A stretch of 64,000 nt of DNA from Conchiformibius steedae (GCF_014054725.1 NZ_CP059563.1:1267749-1331748), one strand, 5' to 3'; counted from the stretch's first letter, positions 1 to 9,968 are shown. Program-made: numbers and translations. The notes: generated by a model from the sequence alone, not told the origin.

Positions 1-1
1 T

Positions 2-1381
2 GACGCGCAACGCCAAGCCACCAAAGACGCGGCGCGTTTGGCGAGCATCAATGTTTTGCGCCTGCTTAACGAACCCACTGCCGCCGCCATCGCCTATGGT
101 TTGGACAATGCGTCTGAAGGCACGTTTGTGGTGTACGATTTGGGCGGTGGCACGTTTGACGTATCGGTGCTGAAATTGTCCAAAGGCTTGTTTGAAGTCA
201 AAGCCACCAACGGACATTCCGCATTGGGTGGCGACGATTTTGACCACCGTTTGTTCTGCCACCTGCTGGAATCCAAAAATCTTTCCCTAACCGATGACGG
301 CGATGTGCAATTGCTGATGGGTTTGGCACGCCAAGCCAAAGAAACCTTGAGCGAAGCCGATGAAACCACCGTTCGCGCCGAATTGCACGACGGCACATTG
401 TTGGAAGCCCGCATCAGCCGCAGCGAATTTCACGCGATGACCCAACATCTGGTTGCGAAAACCATTGAACCCGTTAAGCAGGCATTAAAAGATGCCGATG
501 TGTCCAAAGCGGATATTAAAGGCGTGATTTTGGTGGGTGGAGCGACACGGATGTTACACGTCCGCCAAGCCGTTGCCACCTTTTTCGGGCAAACCCCGCT
601 GACCAATCTCAATCCCGACCAAGTGGTTGCTTTGGGCGCAGCGATGCAGGCAGATGTGTTGGCAGGCAATAAGCGCGAAGACGAATGGTTGTTGTTGGAC
701 GTTACCCCGCTGTCGCTGGGATTGGAAACCTATGGCGGTTTGGCAGAGCGCATTATCCCGCGCAACAGCACCTTACCCACGGCGCGGGCGCAAGAATTTA
801 CCACATTTAAAGACGGACAAACCGCCATGACTGTGCATGTGGTGCAGGGCGAGCGCGAATTGGTGGCAGATTGCCGCAGTCTGGCGAAATTTACCTTGCG
901 CGGTATTCCGCCGATGGTGGCGGGCGCGGCGCGGATTCGGATTACCTTTCAAGTAGATGCAGACGGTTTGTTGTCGGTATCGGCGCGTGAGCAAACCACG
1001 GGCGTACAGGCACAAATTGAAGTGAAACCGTCTTACGGACTGGACGATGCCGCGATTACGCAGATGCTGCAAGACAGCCTGTCGCACGCCAAAGACGATG
1101 CCGCTGCGCGCGCCCGTGCCGAAGCGCAGGTAGAAGCCGAAGGTTTGCTGGCAGCGGTGCACGGGGCTTTGGCTTTGGATGCGGATTTGTTGAACGAACA
1201 AGAGCTTGCTGAAGTCAACCGCCATTTGGATGCGCTGGAAAACGCCTTGCCTGAAGCCGCTGCCGATGTGTTGCGGGCGCAAACGCAGGTATTGGTACAG
1301 GCAACTGATACCTTCGCTGCCCGCCGTATGGACCGCAATATCCAACGCGCTTTGCAGGGCAAGGCGATTGGCGAGTTATAA
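2..1381 (+). CDS. hscA: Fe-S cluster assembly Hsp70 chaperone HscA, 5' end missing
   Basis: Partial gene: the frame is open from the window edge, so the N-terminal part of the ATPase domain is outside; 459 residues are visible. HscA is the specialised Hsp70 that, with HscB, hands Fe-S clusters from the IscU scaffold to client proteins in the cytoplasm. Hsp70 signatures are clear: [13 protein letters not shown] near the start, the phosphate-loop block [11 protein letters not shown], the adenosine block ILVGGATRM, then the substrate-binding domain beginning [17 protein letters not shown]. The short helical C-terminus and the presence of hscB next door favour HscA over DnaK. An internal TTG at 38 is not the start; the frame reads on upstream as [15 protein letters not shown], typical Hsp70. 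Confidence 0.95.
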   Translation, partial: DAQRQATKDAARLASINVLRLLNEPTAAAIAYGLDNASEGTFVVYDLGGGTFDVSVLKLSKGLFEVKATNGHSALGGDDFDHRLFCHLLESKNLSLTDDGDVQLLMGLARQAKETLSEADETTVRAELHDGTLLEARISRSEFHAMTQHLVAKTIEPVKQALKDADVSKADIKGVILVGGATRMLHVRQAVATFFGQTPLTNLNPDQVVALGAAMQADVLAGNKREDEWLLLDVTPLSLGLETYGGLAERIIPRNSTLPTARAQEFTTFKDGQTAMTVHVVQGERELVADCRSLAKFTLRGIPPMVAGAARIRITFQVDADGLLSVSAREQTTGVQAQIEVKPSYGLDDAAITQMLQDSLSHAKDDAAARARAEAQVEAEGLLAAVHGALALDADLLNEQELAEVNRHLDALENALPEAAADVLRAQTQVLVQATDTFAARRMDRNIQRALQGKAIGEL

Positions 1382-1399
1382 AGTATTGATGAACTGTCA

Positions 1400-1437
1400 A
1401 AACAGGCAAACATTAAATAATTGGTGTTTGCCTGTTT
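1400..1437. terminator. Bidirectional terminator between hscA and hscB
   Basis: A stem of aacaggcaaac pairing with gtttgcctgtt lies between two convergent genes and is flanked by A/T-rich tracts on both sides, so it can stop transcription from hscA (+) and hscB (-). Confidence 0.7.
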
Positions 1438-1460
1438 ATTTATTTTTGGAATCAAGCATT

Positions 1461-1961
1461 TTAACTGTCAGGTAGTGTATTTTTGATTTCTTTAAGCATT
1501 TTGTCTAAAAAACGTCCTTGCCGCAGCAGTTGCGCGGCGGCTTCGTATTGTTCCGCTGCAAATGCGCTATGCAGTTGTGCCAATAATTCATGGTAGGCAG
1601 CGGCGATTTCTGCCTGTAACGCTTGAATGGCTGCGCTGTCGTCTGCTTCGGCAAGCTGTTCGCGCCATGCCATTTGCTGCATTAAAAATTCGGGGGCAAA
1701 ATGGGTGTGTTCGGGGGCATCGGCATCAATGTTCTGTTTTTGCAGTAGATAGGCGGCGCGTTCCAGCGGATGACGCAATACGCGGTAGGCTTCATTCACG
1801 GCGGCACTCATCATCACGGCTTGTTTTTGTTCAAAAGCGGAAGCGGCGGCGGCACGGTCGGGGTGGAATTGCGCTGCCAGTTCGCGGTAGCGGGTGTCTA
1901 ATGCGGTTTCGTCTAAAGGGAATTGTTCGGGCAATCCGAACAGGGTAAAAGGGCAGGGCAT
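1461..1961 (-). CDS. hscB: Fe-S assembly J-domain co-chaperone HscB
   Basis: HscB (Hsc20) stimulates the HscA ATPase and delivers IscU to it. The 166-aa product starts MPCPFTLFGLPEQFPLD, as HscB proteins do, and carries the J-domain HPD triplet (AAQFHPDR, about residue 35), followed by the C-terminal three-helix IscU-binding domain. An upstream in-frame start at 2018 would add 19 residues unlike the family, so the ATG at 1961 is chosen. It converges on hscA, an arrangement different from the usual co-directional hscB-hscA order. Confidence 0.93.
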   Translation of the reverse strand: MPCPFTLFGLPEQFPLDETALDTRYRELAAQFHPDRAAAASAFEQKQAVMMSAAVNEAYRVLRHPLERAAYLLQKQNIDADAPEHTHFAPEFLMQQMAWREQLAEADDSAAIQALQAEIAAAYHELLAQLHSAFAAEQYEAAAQLLRQGRFLDKMLKEIKNTLPDS

Positions 1962-2034
1962 GGTGTTTTCCGATATTTGAAAAAACGGTATCATAAAACG
2001 GATGTGCCATACTGACAACCAAAGGCGGAAATAT

Positions 2035-2577
2035 ATGAAATTATCTAAAAAAATTCAAATAGATATACGGAATTTTTTTCTAACGGGCAAGTTTGATTTT
2101 TTGGAATTGGGGCAAACGCAGGAATGGATTTTGGCGAATTTTCCAGACCCCGATTGGTATGATGAAAGTGCGTTTCGTTATCGGAAAAACGATATTTGGC
2201 GTTATGGCGATTGGGAATTTCACTTTGCAGATGGGCGTTTAAATATGATATACACCGATTGTTTTCAAAATAAAACAGATGGTTGTAAATTAAGTGGCGG
2301 GGTGGCTTTGGATTTGGATGCATGGATTTTGAATGATGCGGCAAATTTGACTTTGCAAAAAGTGATATATGAATTAAACCAAAACGATATTGATTTTGAA
2401 AAGTATCGTGGTGTAAGTGATTGGATTGTTTTGTATTTACCTGTAAGTCAAATAGAGCTGTGTTTTGGGGGTGAAAACCTGATTAATCCGAATGATTTTT
2501 CGTTGCTTTCCTTGTCGTGGCGTGAGCGTCCTTTTTTGGGTAAGCTGCGAACATACGGTAGGGGTAAAATACGTTAA
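2035..2577 (+). CDS. Hypothetical AT-rich protein, 180 aa
   Basis: Not recognised. The 180-aa product has no signal peptide or membrane segment and is rich in Trp, Phe, Tyr and Asp (for example WILANFPDPDWYDES and WRYGDWEFHF), as in small single-domain proteins of the immunity or SMI1/SUKH-like sort, though no family motif can be claimed. The ATG at 2035 has GGCGGA upstream; a start at 2002 would overlap the hscB promoter region. It is clearly more AT-rich than its neighbours and divergent from hscB, consistent with acquisition. Confidence 0.7.
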   Translation: MKLSKKIQIDIRNFFLTGKFDFLELGQTQEWILANFPDPDWYDESAFRYRKNDIWRYGDWEFHFADGRLNMIYTDCFQNKTDGCKLSGGVALDLDAWILNDAANLTLQKVIYELNQNDIDFEKYRGVSDWIVLYLPVSQIELCFGGENLINPNDFSLLSLSWRERPFLGKLRTYGRGKIR

Positions 2578-2625
2578 AATGCCGTGATTCAGCCCGATTA
2601 ACCGATTTTAAAGCGAGTACCCGCC

Positions 2626-3699
2626 ATGTCTGATGAAAAACTGCTGCCGCACCGCCAAGCCATTGATGCGATTGACGGCGAAATTTTGCAATTGCTTAAC
2701 CGCCGTGCCACTCACGCCCGTGCCATTGGCGAACTGAAAGGCACGGGAGTGGTGTACCGTCCCGAACGTGAGGCGCAGGTGTTGCGGCGGATTCAAGATT
2801 TAAACAGCGGACCTTTGCCCGATGAAGCGGTGGCGCGTTTATTCCGCGAGGTAATGAGCGAATGTTTGGCGGTGGAACGTCCGCTAACGATTGCTTATTT
2901 GGGTCCACAGGGAACGTTTACCCAGCAGGCAGCAGTCAAGCATTTTGGACATGCGGCGCACACAGTGGCGTGTGCCACAGTAGATGAAAGTCTGCGTTTG
3001 GTGGAAGCAAGGCAGGCAGATTATGCGGTTGCGCCTGTTGAGAATTCTACTGAAGGTTCGGTAGGGCGAACTTTGGATTTGCTGGTGTCCACGCCTTTGT
3101 ATGCTTGTGGGGAAGTGGTGCTGCGGATTCATCATCATTTGTTGCGCCAAAGCACGGATTTGGACGGTTTGGAAGTGGTGTACGCGCACGCGCAGGCGTT
3201 GGCGCAGTGTCATCATTGGTTGGGGAAATATTTGCCCGATACGGTGCGCCGTGTGGCGGTGTCGAGCAATGCGGAAGCGGCGCGGTTGGCAGCACAGCAG
3301 CCATCAGCAGCGGCAATTGCGGGGCAAACGGCAGCGGAAATTTATGCTTTAAACAAATTGGCGGAAAATATTGAAGACGAACCCGATAACACTACCCGTT
3401 TTTTGGTGTTGGGTCAGCAGCAAACCGCCCCAAGCGGGCGCGATAAAACTTCGCTGGTGGTGAGTGCGCCCAATAAGGCGGGTACGCTGAACCGTTTGAT
3501 TGAGCCGTTTACCCGTGCGGGGATTTCTATGACGAAATTTGAAAGCCGCCCCAGCCGCAACGGTTTGTGGGAATATTTGTTTTTTGTGGATATTGAAGGA
3601 CATATTGACGATGCGGCGGTGCAGACTGCTTTAGACGGTTTGCGCGAACGGGCGGCGTTTGTGAAGGTATCGGGTTCGTATCCTGCGGCGGTGATTTAG
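2626..3699 (+). CDS. pheA: Bifunctional chorismate mutase / prephenate dehydratase
   Basis: P-protein of phenylalanine synthesis, converting chorismate to prephenate and then to phenylpyruvate. Domain order in the 357 aa: AroQ chorismate mutase (1-90, with R-I-D-x-I-D-type helix HRQAIDAIDGEILQLL), prephenate dehydratase (about 93-275, beginning IAYLGPQGTFTQQA and containing the TRFLVLG motif), and a C-terminal ACT regulatory domain (about 280-355, with ESRPSRNGLWEY, the phenylalanine-binding ESRP motif). Feedback inhibition by phenylalanine through ACT is the family norm. Full length, normal start. Confidence 0.96.
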   Translation: MSDEKLLPHRQAIDAIDGEILQLLNRRATHARAIGELKGTGVVYRPEREAQVLRRIQDLNSGPLPDEAVARLFREVMSECLAVERPLTIAYLGPQGTFTQQAAVKHFGHAAHTVACATVDESLRLVEARQADYAVAPVENSTEGSVGRTLDLLVSTPLYACGEVVLRIHHHLLRQSTDLDGLEVVYAHAQALAQCHHWLGKYLPDTVRRVAVSSNAEAARLAAQQPSAAAIAGQTAAEIYALNKLAENIEDEPDNTTRFLVLGQQQTAPSGRDKTSLVVSAPNKAGTLNRLIEPFTRAGISMTKFESRPSRNGLWEYLFFVDIEGHIDDAAVQTALDGLRERAAFVKVSGSYPAAVI

Positions 3700-3843
3700 G
3701 CTTTTAACAAGCACATCAAAAATCCATACGGGGGCGATAGGCGTGTTGTGATGCGTATTCGCGCTGTGTTGGCGTACAATATTGCCCGTACCGCTGTGTG
3801 CGGGCATCTTCTTTTGACTTTTTCCTATCCGATGTGTTCCGCC

Positions 3844-6297
3844 ATGACCGACCACGATTCTTGTTTTCACTGCGGCTTGCCCGTGCCAGAGCAGCTTGAT
3901 TTAAGCGTTACCTACCAATCGCAGCCGCGGCGGGTGTGTTGCGCGGGGTGTCAGGCGGTGGCGCAAAGTATTATTGATGCGGGTTTGGACAATTATTACC
4001 GTCACCGTACCGCACAGGCGCAACAAGTCGCTTTGCCGCCACCCGAATTGCTGGAACAGCTGAAACTATACGATTTGCCCGAAGTGCAACAGGGATTTGT
4101 CGCCACGCGCCCCGACCAATGCCGTGAAGCGGTGCTGATGTTCGGCGGCATGACTTGCGCTGCCTGTGCGTGGCTGATTGAGCAAAAACTGCTGCGTTTG
4201 TCGGGCATGGAAAAAGTGGAATTGAATTACGGCAGCGGACGCGCCCGCGTGGTGTGGAATGATGACGTACTGAAGTTGTCGCAAGTGATGCTGGCGGTGC
4301 GCGAAACAGGTTACAGCGCCGAGCCTTACGATGCCGAAAAACGCGACACCGCCGCGCAAAAACAGCGGCGCGGCATGCTGATTCGGATTGCGGTGGCGGG
4401 TTTGGCGTCCATGCAGACCATGATGTTGGCGTTGCCCACTTATTTAGATGAAAACATTGAAACTTCCTTTGTGCAGGTGTTGCATTGGGGCGCGTTTGTG
4501 ATGGTGTTGCCCGCCATGTTTTACGCTGCCACGCCGTTTTACCAAGGCGCGTGGCGCGATTTGAAAAACCGCCGTTCGGGCATGGACACGCCTGTGGCAT
4601 TGGCATTAACGCTGACTTTTGCAGCGGGGGTGTATGCGCTGTTCAGTCAGGCGGGGCAGGGCATGTATTTTGAAAGCCTTGCCATGTTTGTGTTTTTTTT
4701 GCTGGTGGGGCGTTTTATGGAACAAAGCACCCGCCACAAAGCAGGCGATGCCGCCGAGCGTTTGGTGCGCCTTGTGCCTGCGTTCTGCCACCGTTTGCCC
4801 GACTATCCGCACAGCCGCCGCAGTGAAGAAGCCGCTGTTGCTGCCCTGCAAAGTGGCGACATTCTGCTGATACGCGCAGGCGAAACTGTTCCCGTAGATG
4901 GCGAAGTGTTGGCGGGCGAAAGCGAAACCGATGAAGCCATGCTCACGGGCGAAAACCTGCCTGTTGCCAAACGCACGGGCGACAAAGTTACCGCAGGCAC
5001 ACTCAACACCGCCGCCGAACTGATTGTCCGCGCCGAACAAACGGGCGCGCACACCCGTTTGGCGCATATTGTGCGCCTGCTTGACCGCGCCTTATCGCAA
5101 AAACCGCGTTTGGCGGAAATGGCACAACGTTACGCTTCAGGGTTTACCTTGAGTTTGATTGTGATGGCGGTTCCCACTTTTTTGGGCTGGTGGTGGTATG
5201 CCGATGCAGGAACAGCGTTGTGGGTAACTGTATCGCTGCTGGTGATTACCTGCCCTTGCGCCTTGTCTTTGGCGACCCCTGCGGCGTTGGCGGCTTCCAC
5301 CGCGCGTTTGGCAAAAAGCGGCGTTTTGCTTACACGCGGACACGTTTTGGAAACCTTGCCCGCCATCACCGATGTGGTGTTTGACAAAACAGGCACGCTC
5401 ACTCGCGCCGCTTTCCGCATTACCGAAAGCCATTTTGCCGAATCCGCCAATGCCAACCTTGCCACCGCCGCCGCGCAAGCCTTGGAACAACATTCCGAAC
5501 ACCCCATTGCCCGCGCCTTTGCCCTGTTGCCCGCACCCGCTTGCACCGTAAACGTTAATGGCAGCGTACAAAACCGTGTCGGTTATGGCGTATCGGCGCG
5601 TTTGCAGATTCAGGGCGAAGAAAACCAATGGCATTTAGGGCGTGCCGATTTTGTCGCGCAAATCCCCTTGCCCGCCGCATGGCAGCAAGCTGATGAAAGC
5701 GGTACTGCCATATTTTTAAGCAAAGACGGGCAATGGCAGGCAATGTTCGTTCTGGAAGACCAAATCCGCAGCGATGCCGAAAGCGTATTGGCGCAACTGC
5801 ACGCACAAGGTTTGCACACCCATTTATTGAGTGGCGACCGCAGAGCCGCTGTCGCCGCCGCTGCCGAACAAACAGGCATGGGCGCATTCCGCGCCGAAGC
5901 CACACCCGAAGATAAACTCGCTTATGTGCATGATTTGCAAGCGCAAGAAAAACGGGTGCTGATGTTGGGCGATGGCATTAACGATGCCCCCGTGTTGGCG
6001 GTGGCAGATGTTTCCGTGGCGGTGGCAGGCAGCGCCGATGTTGCCCGTGACGGTGCAGATGTGCTGTTGTTGCAAGACGATTTGTCGCTGCTGCCACAAT
6101 TGCTGCATCAGGCGCAACGCACACAACGCATTATCCGTCAAAACCTGTGGTGGGCTACGGCGTATAACCTGCTGGTTGTGCCGTTGGCGGTGTGCGGTTG
6201 GGTCAAACCGTGGGGTGCAGCCTTGGGCATGAGTGCCAGCTCGCTGCTGGTGGTGTGGAACGCGCTGCGTTTGCGTAAAGGCGGAAAAAACACTTGA
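3844..6297 (+). CDS. Heavy-metal (copper) translocating P-type ATPase, CcoI/CopA type
   Basis: An 817-aa P1B-type ATPase exporting Cu(I), either for detoxification (CopA/CtpA) or for cbb3 oxidase assembly (CcoI). In order: an N-terminal Cys-rich metal-binding region (CFHCG at 7-11 and CCAGC at 32-36) characteristic of the CcoI branch, an HMA domain with TCAAC (C105, C108), transmembrane segments, the CPC channel motif (about 470-472), the phosphorylation motif DKTGTLT (about 514) and the hinge motif GDGINDAP. The ATG at 3844 is chosen over an in-frame ATG at 3748 because MTDHDSCFHCGLPV matches the family N-terminus. No cco genes are adjacent, so role as CcoI versus CopA is unresolved. Confidence 0.92.
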   Translation: MTDHDSCFHCGLPVPEQLDLSVTYQSQPRRVCCAGCQAVAQSIIDAGLDNYYRHRTAQAQQVALPPPELLEQLKLYDLPEVQQGFVATRPDQCREAVLMFGGMTCAACAWLIEQKLLRLSGMEKVELNYGSGRARVVWNDDVLKLSQVMLAVRETGYSAEPYDAEKRDTAAQKQRRGMLIRIAVAGLASMQTMMLALPTYLDENIETSFVQVLHWGAFVMVLPAMFYAATPFYQGAWRDLKNRRSGMDTPVALALTLTFAAGVYALFSQAGQGMYFESLAMFVFFLLVGRFMEQSTRHKAGDAAERLVRLVPAFCHRLPDYPHSRRSEEAAVAALQSGDILLIRAGETVPVDGEVLAGESETDEAMLTGENLPVAKRTGDKVTAGTLNTAAELIVRAEQTGAHTRLAHIVRLLDRALSQKPRLAEMAQRYASGFTLSLIVMAVPTFLGWWWYADAGTALWVTVSLLVITCPCALSLATPAALAASTARLAKSGVLLTRGHVLETLPAITDVVFDKTGTLTRAAFRITESHFAESANANLATAAAQALEQHSEHPIARAFALLPAPACTVNVNGSVQNRVGYGVSARLQIQGEENQWHLGRADFVAQIPLPAAWQQADESGTAIFLSKDGQWQAMFVLEDQIRSDAESVLAQLHAQGLHTHLLSGDRRAAVAAAAEQTGMGAFRAEATPEDKLAYVHDLQAQEKRVLMLGDGINDAPVLAVADVSVAVAGSADVARDGADVLLLQDDLSLLPQLLHQAQRTQRIIRQNLWWATAYNLLVVPLAVCGWVKPWGAALGMSASSLLVVWNALRLRKGGKNT

Positions 6298-6305
6298 AAA
6301 ATAAA

Positions 6306-6346
6306 ACGCGCAAGATATTTAAATCTTGCGCGTTTTTTATTGTTAA
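6306..6346 (+). terminator. Rho-independent terminator after the metal ATPase gene
   Basis: Perfect stem acgcgcaagat / atcttgcgcgt followed by a run of T, directly downstream of the ATPase stop codon. Confidence 0.88.
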
Positions 6347-6357
6347 TCAGCCAATGA

Positions 6358-7365
6358 TTACAAAGAGCGAATCCCTACCGCATAGCGTGCCTTATCCAAT
6401 AATGCGCGTGCCTGTACACGCGCCTTGGCTGCGCCAGCTTGCAAAATATCTTCAATTTGCTGCGGATGGGCGAGCAAATGTTCGTATTTTTCGGTAAACG
6501 GGTCTAATTCTTCGCCGATTTTGGCAGAAAGCATTTTTTTGGCTTCTCCCCATGCCAAACCTTGTGCCAAAGCATCGGCAAACGCGGCGGTTTCTGCTGG
6601 TGTGGCAAAGGCTTGGTAAATGGCAAACAAGGGGCTTTCGTCCGTGCCTTTGGGTTCGCCCGGTTCTTTCATATTGGTCAGGATTTTATTGACAGCTTTT
6701 TGGCGTTGCTTGGGCGTTTGAAACAGGGCAATGGTGTTGCCATAGCTTTTGGACATTTTGCGCCCGTCCAAACCGACTAAAAGCTGTACGTTTTCATCGA
6801 TTTCGGCTTGTGGCAGGACAAAGGTTTCGCCGTAATGGTGGTTAAAGCGTTGGGCGATATCCTGCGCCATTTCAATGTGTTGGATTTGGTCGCGCCCCAC
6901 GGGTACGCTGTGGGCGTTAAACATGAGGATGTCGGCGGTCATCAGCACGGGATAGCTGTACAAACCCATATCCACTTGATAATCGGCATCGTTGCCTGCG
7001 GCAAGGTTGTTGTCTACGGCGGATTTGTAGGCGTGAGCGCGGTTCATCAGTCCTTTGGCGGTCATGCAGCTTAAAATCCAGTTTAATTCTAGGATTTCGG
7101 GGATGTCGGACTGGCGGTAAAACACGGTGCGCTCGGGGTCTAAACCGCAGGCAAGCCATGTGGCGGCGATGGCGCGGGTGGATTCGTGGATTTGTTGGGG
7201 GTCGCGGCATTTGATGATGCCGTGGTAGTCTGCCAGAAAGAAATAGGATTCGCTGTCGGGGCGGGTGGCGGCGGCGCGGATGGCGGGGCGGATGGCACCG
7301 ACATAGTTGCCCAAGTGGGGCGTGCCGGTGGTGGTAATGCCTGTTAGGACGCGTTGTGCGGTCAT
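6358..7365 (-). CDS. trpS: Tryptophan-tRNA ligase
   Basis: Class Ic aminoacyl-tRNA synthetase charging tRNA-Trp. The 335-aa product has the HIGH-type signature PHLGNY (H17) and KMSKS (residues 203-207), and ends in the alpha-helical C-terminal domain. Length is normal for bacterial TrpS. It is transcribed towards the metal ATPase gene and shares the terminator region between them. Confidence 0.96.
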   Translation of the reverse strand: MTAQRVLTGITTTGTPHLGNYVGAIRPAIRAAATRPDSESYFFLADYHGIIKCRDPQQIHESTRAIAATWLACGLDPERTVFYRQSDIPEILELNWILSCMTAKGLMNRAHAYKSAVDNNLAAGNDADYQVDMGLYSYPVLMTADILMFNAHSVPVGRDQIQHIEMAQDIAQRFNHHYGETFVLPQAEIDENVQLLVGLDGRKMSKSYGNTIALFQTPKQRQKAVNKILTNMKEPGEPKGTDESPLFAIYQAFATPAETAAFADALAQGLAWGEAKKMLSAKIGEELDPFTEKYEHLLAHPQQIEDILQAGAAKARVQARALLDKARYAVGIRSL

Positions 7366-7392
7366 AAATGGGTTTCCTTAAAGGGTTGGGCG

Positions 7393-7425
7393 GCTGTCTG
7401 AAAATAATCGGCATTTTCAGACAGC
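7393..7425 (-). terminator. Hairpin upstream of trpS, DUS-like stem
   Basis: A perfect 13-bp stem gctgtctgaaaat / attttcagacagc separates the 139-aa membrane protein gene from trpS. The stem resembles two inverted uptake-sequence-like words (GCTGTCTGAA), the way many Neisseriaceae terminators are built. Confidence 0.65.
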
Positions 7426-7436
7426 ACAAACATCAA

Positions 7437-7856
7437 TTAGCGCGGGCGCGGATTGCGGCGTTTGCCACCGCTTTGCTGTTGTGCCATCTGCTGATTGGCG
7501 GCTTGTTTGTTGGGGCGTTCGCTCAGGCGTTTTTCGGCTTCCTGTACGGAACACTGCATGGCTTGGCTGGCAATCAGCAGGGCATCTTTACGCGCTTGTC
7601 CGCCGCTGAAATACATGCGGCGCAAATCGGCGGGATGCAGTTTGCCGTTTTTTAAATCAATATTGAATTTGGCGGCGCTGGCGATGAGTTTTTTCTGTTT
7701 CCAATACATCGCGCCTGTGGCACCGCCCACCAGTGCGGCAACGGCACCGACACCGATAATCAGTGCCAGCCACCACGGGGCGTTGAGCAGGTAGGCAGTG
7801 AGGGCGATGGTGGCTGCCATGGCAATCCAAATCAGAATGGCGCGTTTTCTGTCCAT
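7437..7856 (-). CDS. Small inner-membrane protein, unknown function
   Basis: Not recognised beyond being a 139-aa membrane protein. Two hydrophobic helices (about residues 7-27 and 29-50) are joined by a very short turn (LNAPWW), followed by a soluble domain with conserved-looking DLRRMYFSGGQARKDALLIASQAM and a low-complexity, Gln-rich, strongly basic tail ending GGKRRNPRPR. The topology suggests a membrane hairpin with a cytoplasmic C-terminus. It lies between holA and trpS on the same strand. Confidence 0.75.
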   Translation of the reverse strand: MDRKRAILIWIAMAATIALTAYLLNAPWWLALIIGVGAVAALVGGATGAMYWKQKKLIASAAKFNIDLKNGKLHPADLRRMYFSGGQARKDALLIASQAMQCSVQEAEKRLSERPNKQAANQQMAQQQSGGKRRNPRPR

Positions 7857-7905
7857 AGGGGAACTCCTTGTAAAATCATAGGGTAGGGGAATGGGGGTGT
7901 AGCGT

Positions 7906-8916
7906 TTAGGCAGACAGCCCGATAATCAGCCGTTTGAACGATGCCCATGCGTCGCCTGCTTCCGCGCCTTTGATTTGACGGTCGGTGCGGGCGCATTCAA
8001 TTAGGGCAGCGGTTAAACGGGCGGGGGTCAGACGGCGCAGGGCGGCTTCGGCGGCGCGGTCTTTGCCGTTCCACAGGCGCAATTCTTGGCGCAGGGCGGC
8101 GGCGGATTTGCCTTGTTTTTGTGCGGCACTCAAACGCAACAGGGTGCGGATGTCGTCTGCCAACGCCCACAGTGGCAACACGGGGTCGTTTTCGGCTGCC
8201 GACAGGTTGTCCAACAGCCGCATCAGTCGGGTGCTGTCGCCATACATCCACGCCGCCGCCAGTTGAAAGGCATCAAACCGCGCCACGTCTGCCACCGTAT
8301 CGGCGGCTTCGGCTTCGGTTAGCAAATGCCCTTGCGGATACAGCAAAGCCAGCTTGTCGATTTCCTGTTTGGCAGCGAGCAGATTGCCTTCCACCCGTTG
8401 CGCGATTAGGGCAGCGGCTTCGCTTTCGGCGTTTAAGCCGTAACGTTGCAAGCGGGCGCGTATCCATGCGGGCAGTTGCGCGGGGGTAACGGCTTTGCAT
8501 TCATAAGTTAAAGCGTGTTTGCTTAACACGGCAAACCATTTGCTTTGGCTTTGGGCGCGTTCCAGTTTGGGGAGGACGACCACCGTGGCAGTATTATCAG
8601 GCGGATGGGTCGCCCATTCTGCCAAGGCATCGCCGCCGTTTTTGCCGACTTTGCCACTGGGGACATGGATTTCTAACCATTTTTTTTCGGCAAACAAACC
8701 TGTGCTTTGCCGTTCTGCTGCCAAAGCCGACCAATCAAATGTTGTGCCTTCTGCCAACAAGCGTTTGCGTTCGTGAAAACCCTGCGCCGCTGCTGCTGCA
8801 CGCAGCGCGTCCAAGGCTTCCAAACGCAATAATTCTTCTTCGCCGTGCAGCACATACACAGCTTGCAAAGGCGCGTGCAAGGCAGCGGTAAAACGGTCGG
8901 CGGCGGCGTGCGGCAT
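7906..8916 (-). CDS. holA: DNA polymerase III delta subunit
   Basis: Delta is the clamp-loader subunit that opens the beta sliding clamp. The 336-aa product begins MPHAAADRFTAALHAPLQAVYVLHGEEELL, the usual HolA N-terminus (substrate-like domain ending in YVLHG-EE), followed by the AAA-like region and the C-terminal collar domain with FQLAAAWMYGD. The ATG at 8916 lies one base after the lptE stop, so the pair is translationally coupled; an earlier in-frame start at 8946 would overlap lptE. Confidence 0.93.
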   Translation of the reverse strand: MPHAAADRFTAALHAPLQAVYVLHGEEELLRLEALDALRAAAAAQGFHERKRLLAEGTTFDWSALAAERQSTGLFAEKKWLEIHVPSGKVGKNGGDALAEWATHPPDNTATVVVLPKLERAQSQSKWFAVLSKHALTYECKAVTPAQLPAWIRARLQRYGLNAESEAAALIAQRVEGNLLAAKQEIDKLALLYPQGHLLTEAEAADTVADVARFDAFQLAAAWMYGDSTRLMRLLDNLSAAENDPVLPLWALADDIRTLLRLSAAQKQGKSAAALRQELRLWNGKDRAAEAALRRLTPARLTAALIECARTDRQIKGAEAGDAWASFKRLIIGLSA

Positions 8917-8917
8917 C

Positions 8918-9385
8918 TTACTGCCCCGCTGCCAAACGGCGCACAATCTGCTCGGCGGCGTCCTGTTCCATTTCGCGCCAAATCAAGGCTTCTTCTTCCT
9001 GCTTACCCAATACCATCGCATCGGCATAAGGCAGGGTGCGTTCTACCCGCACTTGCGCGGGCAAGCCTGCGGGCGCGTGTTGGCGGCGCACTTGAAAACC
9101 CACGTTTAAACTTAAACGGTATTCGCTTAATTTGGCGGCGCGGGTAATGGTGTAAATGTCTTTCTGCCGTTCTACCGACACAATCTGCAATTGCTGCGGC
9201 GCATCACTTTGTACCGTTGCGCCTGCGCGTTTCAACGCCGTGTTTAAGGCTTCCTGCAAACTGCCCGCGTTTTCCAGCTGCCACAACGGTTGGGCAGACA
9301 AACTGCTCAAACGTCCTTTGGGTTGGAAACCACAGGCGTTTACAGTGAAAATCAGGCACAGCAGCAGGGGGCGTAACACGGGCAT
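8918..9385 (-). CDS. lptE: LPS-assembly lipoprotein LptE
   Basis: LptE plugs the LptD beta-barrel and helps insert lipopolysaccharide in the outer membrane. The 155-aa product has a lipoprotein signal peptide (MPVLRPLLLCLIFTVNACGF) with the lipidated Cys at about 18, followed by a small alpha/beta domain. The lptE-holA pairing, here with a one-base gap, is a widespread proteobacterial arrangement and supports the call. Confidence 0.88.
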   Translation of the reverse strand: MPVLRPLLLCLIFTVNACGFQPKGRLSSLSAQPLWQLENAGSLQEALNTALKRAGATVQSDAPQQLQIVSVERQKDIYTITRAAKLSEYRLSLNVGFQVRRQHAPAGLPAQVRVERTLPYADAMVLGKQEEEALIWREMEQDAAEQIVRRLAAGQ

Positions 9386-9446
9386 GGCGCAAAACCGACA
9401 TAAATAAAGGCACGATTATAGCCGCATAATGGCGTTTTGGGGTGTT

Positions 9447-9968
9447 TCAAGGATTGTGCAGGTAATAAGCATAAAAAAACACCAGCATCAGATTGTGGGC
9501 AATCAGTAAGGCAATGCCGTCGCCCACGCCAATCAGGCGCAGCGGCGTGTATTTGAGATTGGTGAAATTGCCTAAAGTGGGGTGGTGCTTGCTTAAAAAG
9601 CTCAATTTGTGCGGCAAGGAAGCGGCGATATAGCCCGCCGCCAACACAAAAAACACCGTTTCCCACAGCAAAAAAGTTGGCAGGGGAAAACGGTGTGTGC
9701 GGGAAGGGGGTGGTACATCGGTGCGGACGGGCGGCGGATAGTCGTTGAATTCGGGCGCAAGTGTGTCCGTTTCGGCGTATGCTTCCTCCTGTGGAATGGA
9801 TTGGTTCGGTTCGTCCAGCACGCTGATGGGGCGTATGTCTGACACAGGTGGCGACACGCTGGGCGAATGCTGCCGCTGCGCGGGAAACAACCAAGCAGCA
9901 GCCATCACACCAGCAAATACCAGCCAAATAGCAATTAAAATGGGAATAAAGTTTCGGTTGCCTGTCAT
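9447..9968 (-). CDS. Hypothetical membrane protein, 173 aa
   Basis: Not recognised. One N-terminal transmembrane helix (FIPILIAIWLVFAGVMAAAW), then a Pro/Ser/Asp-rich linker of about 70 residues, then two more hydrophobic helices (about 100-120 and 145-165) with a short polar loop between them. The start has a good Shine-Dalgarno-like AGGAG just upstream on the minus strand. Nothing in the neighbourhood (lptE before, deoA after) suggests a role. Confidence 0.7.
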   Translation of the reverse strand: MTGNRNFIPILIAIWLVFAGVMAAAWLFPAQRQHSPSVSPPVSDIRPISVLDEPNQSIPQEEAYAETDTLAPEFNDYPPPVRTDVPPPSRTHRFPLPTFLLWETVFFVLAAGYIAASLPHKLSFLSKHHPTLGNFTNLKYTPLRLIGVGDGIALLIAHNLMLVFFYAYYLHNP

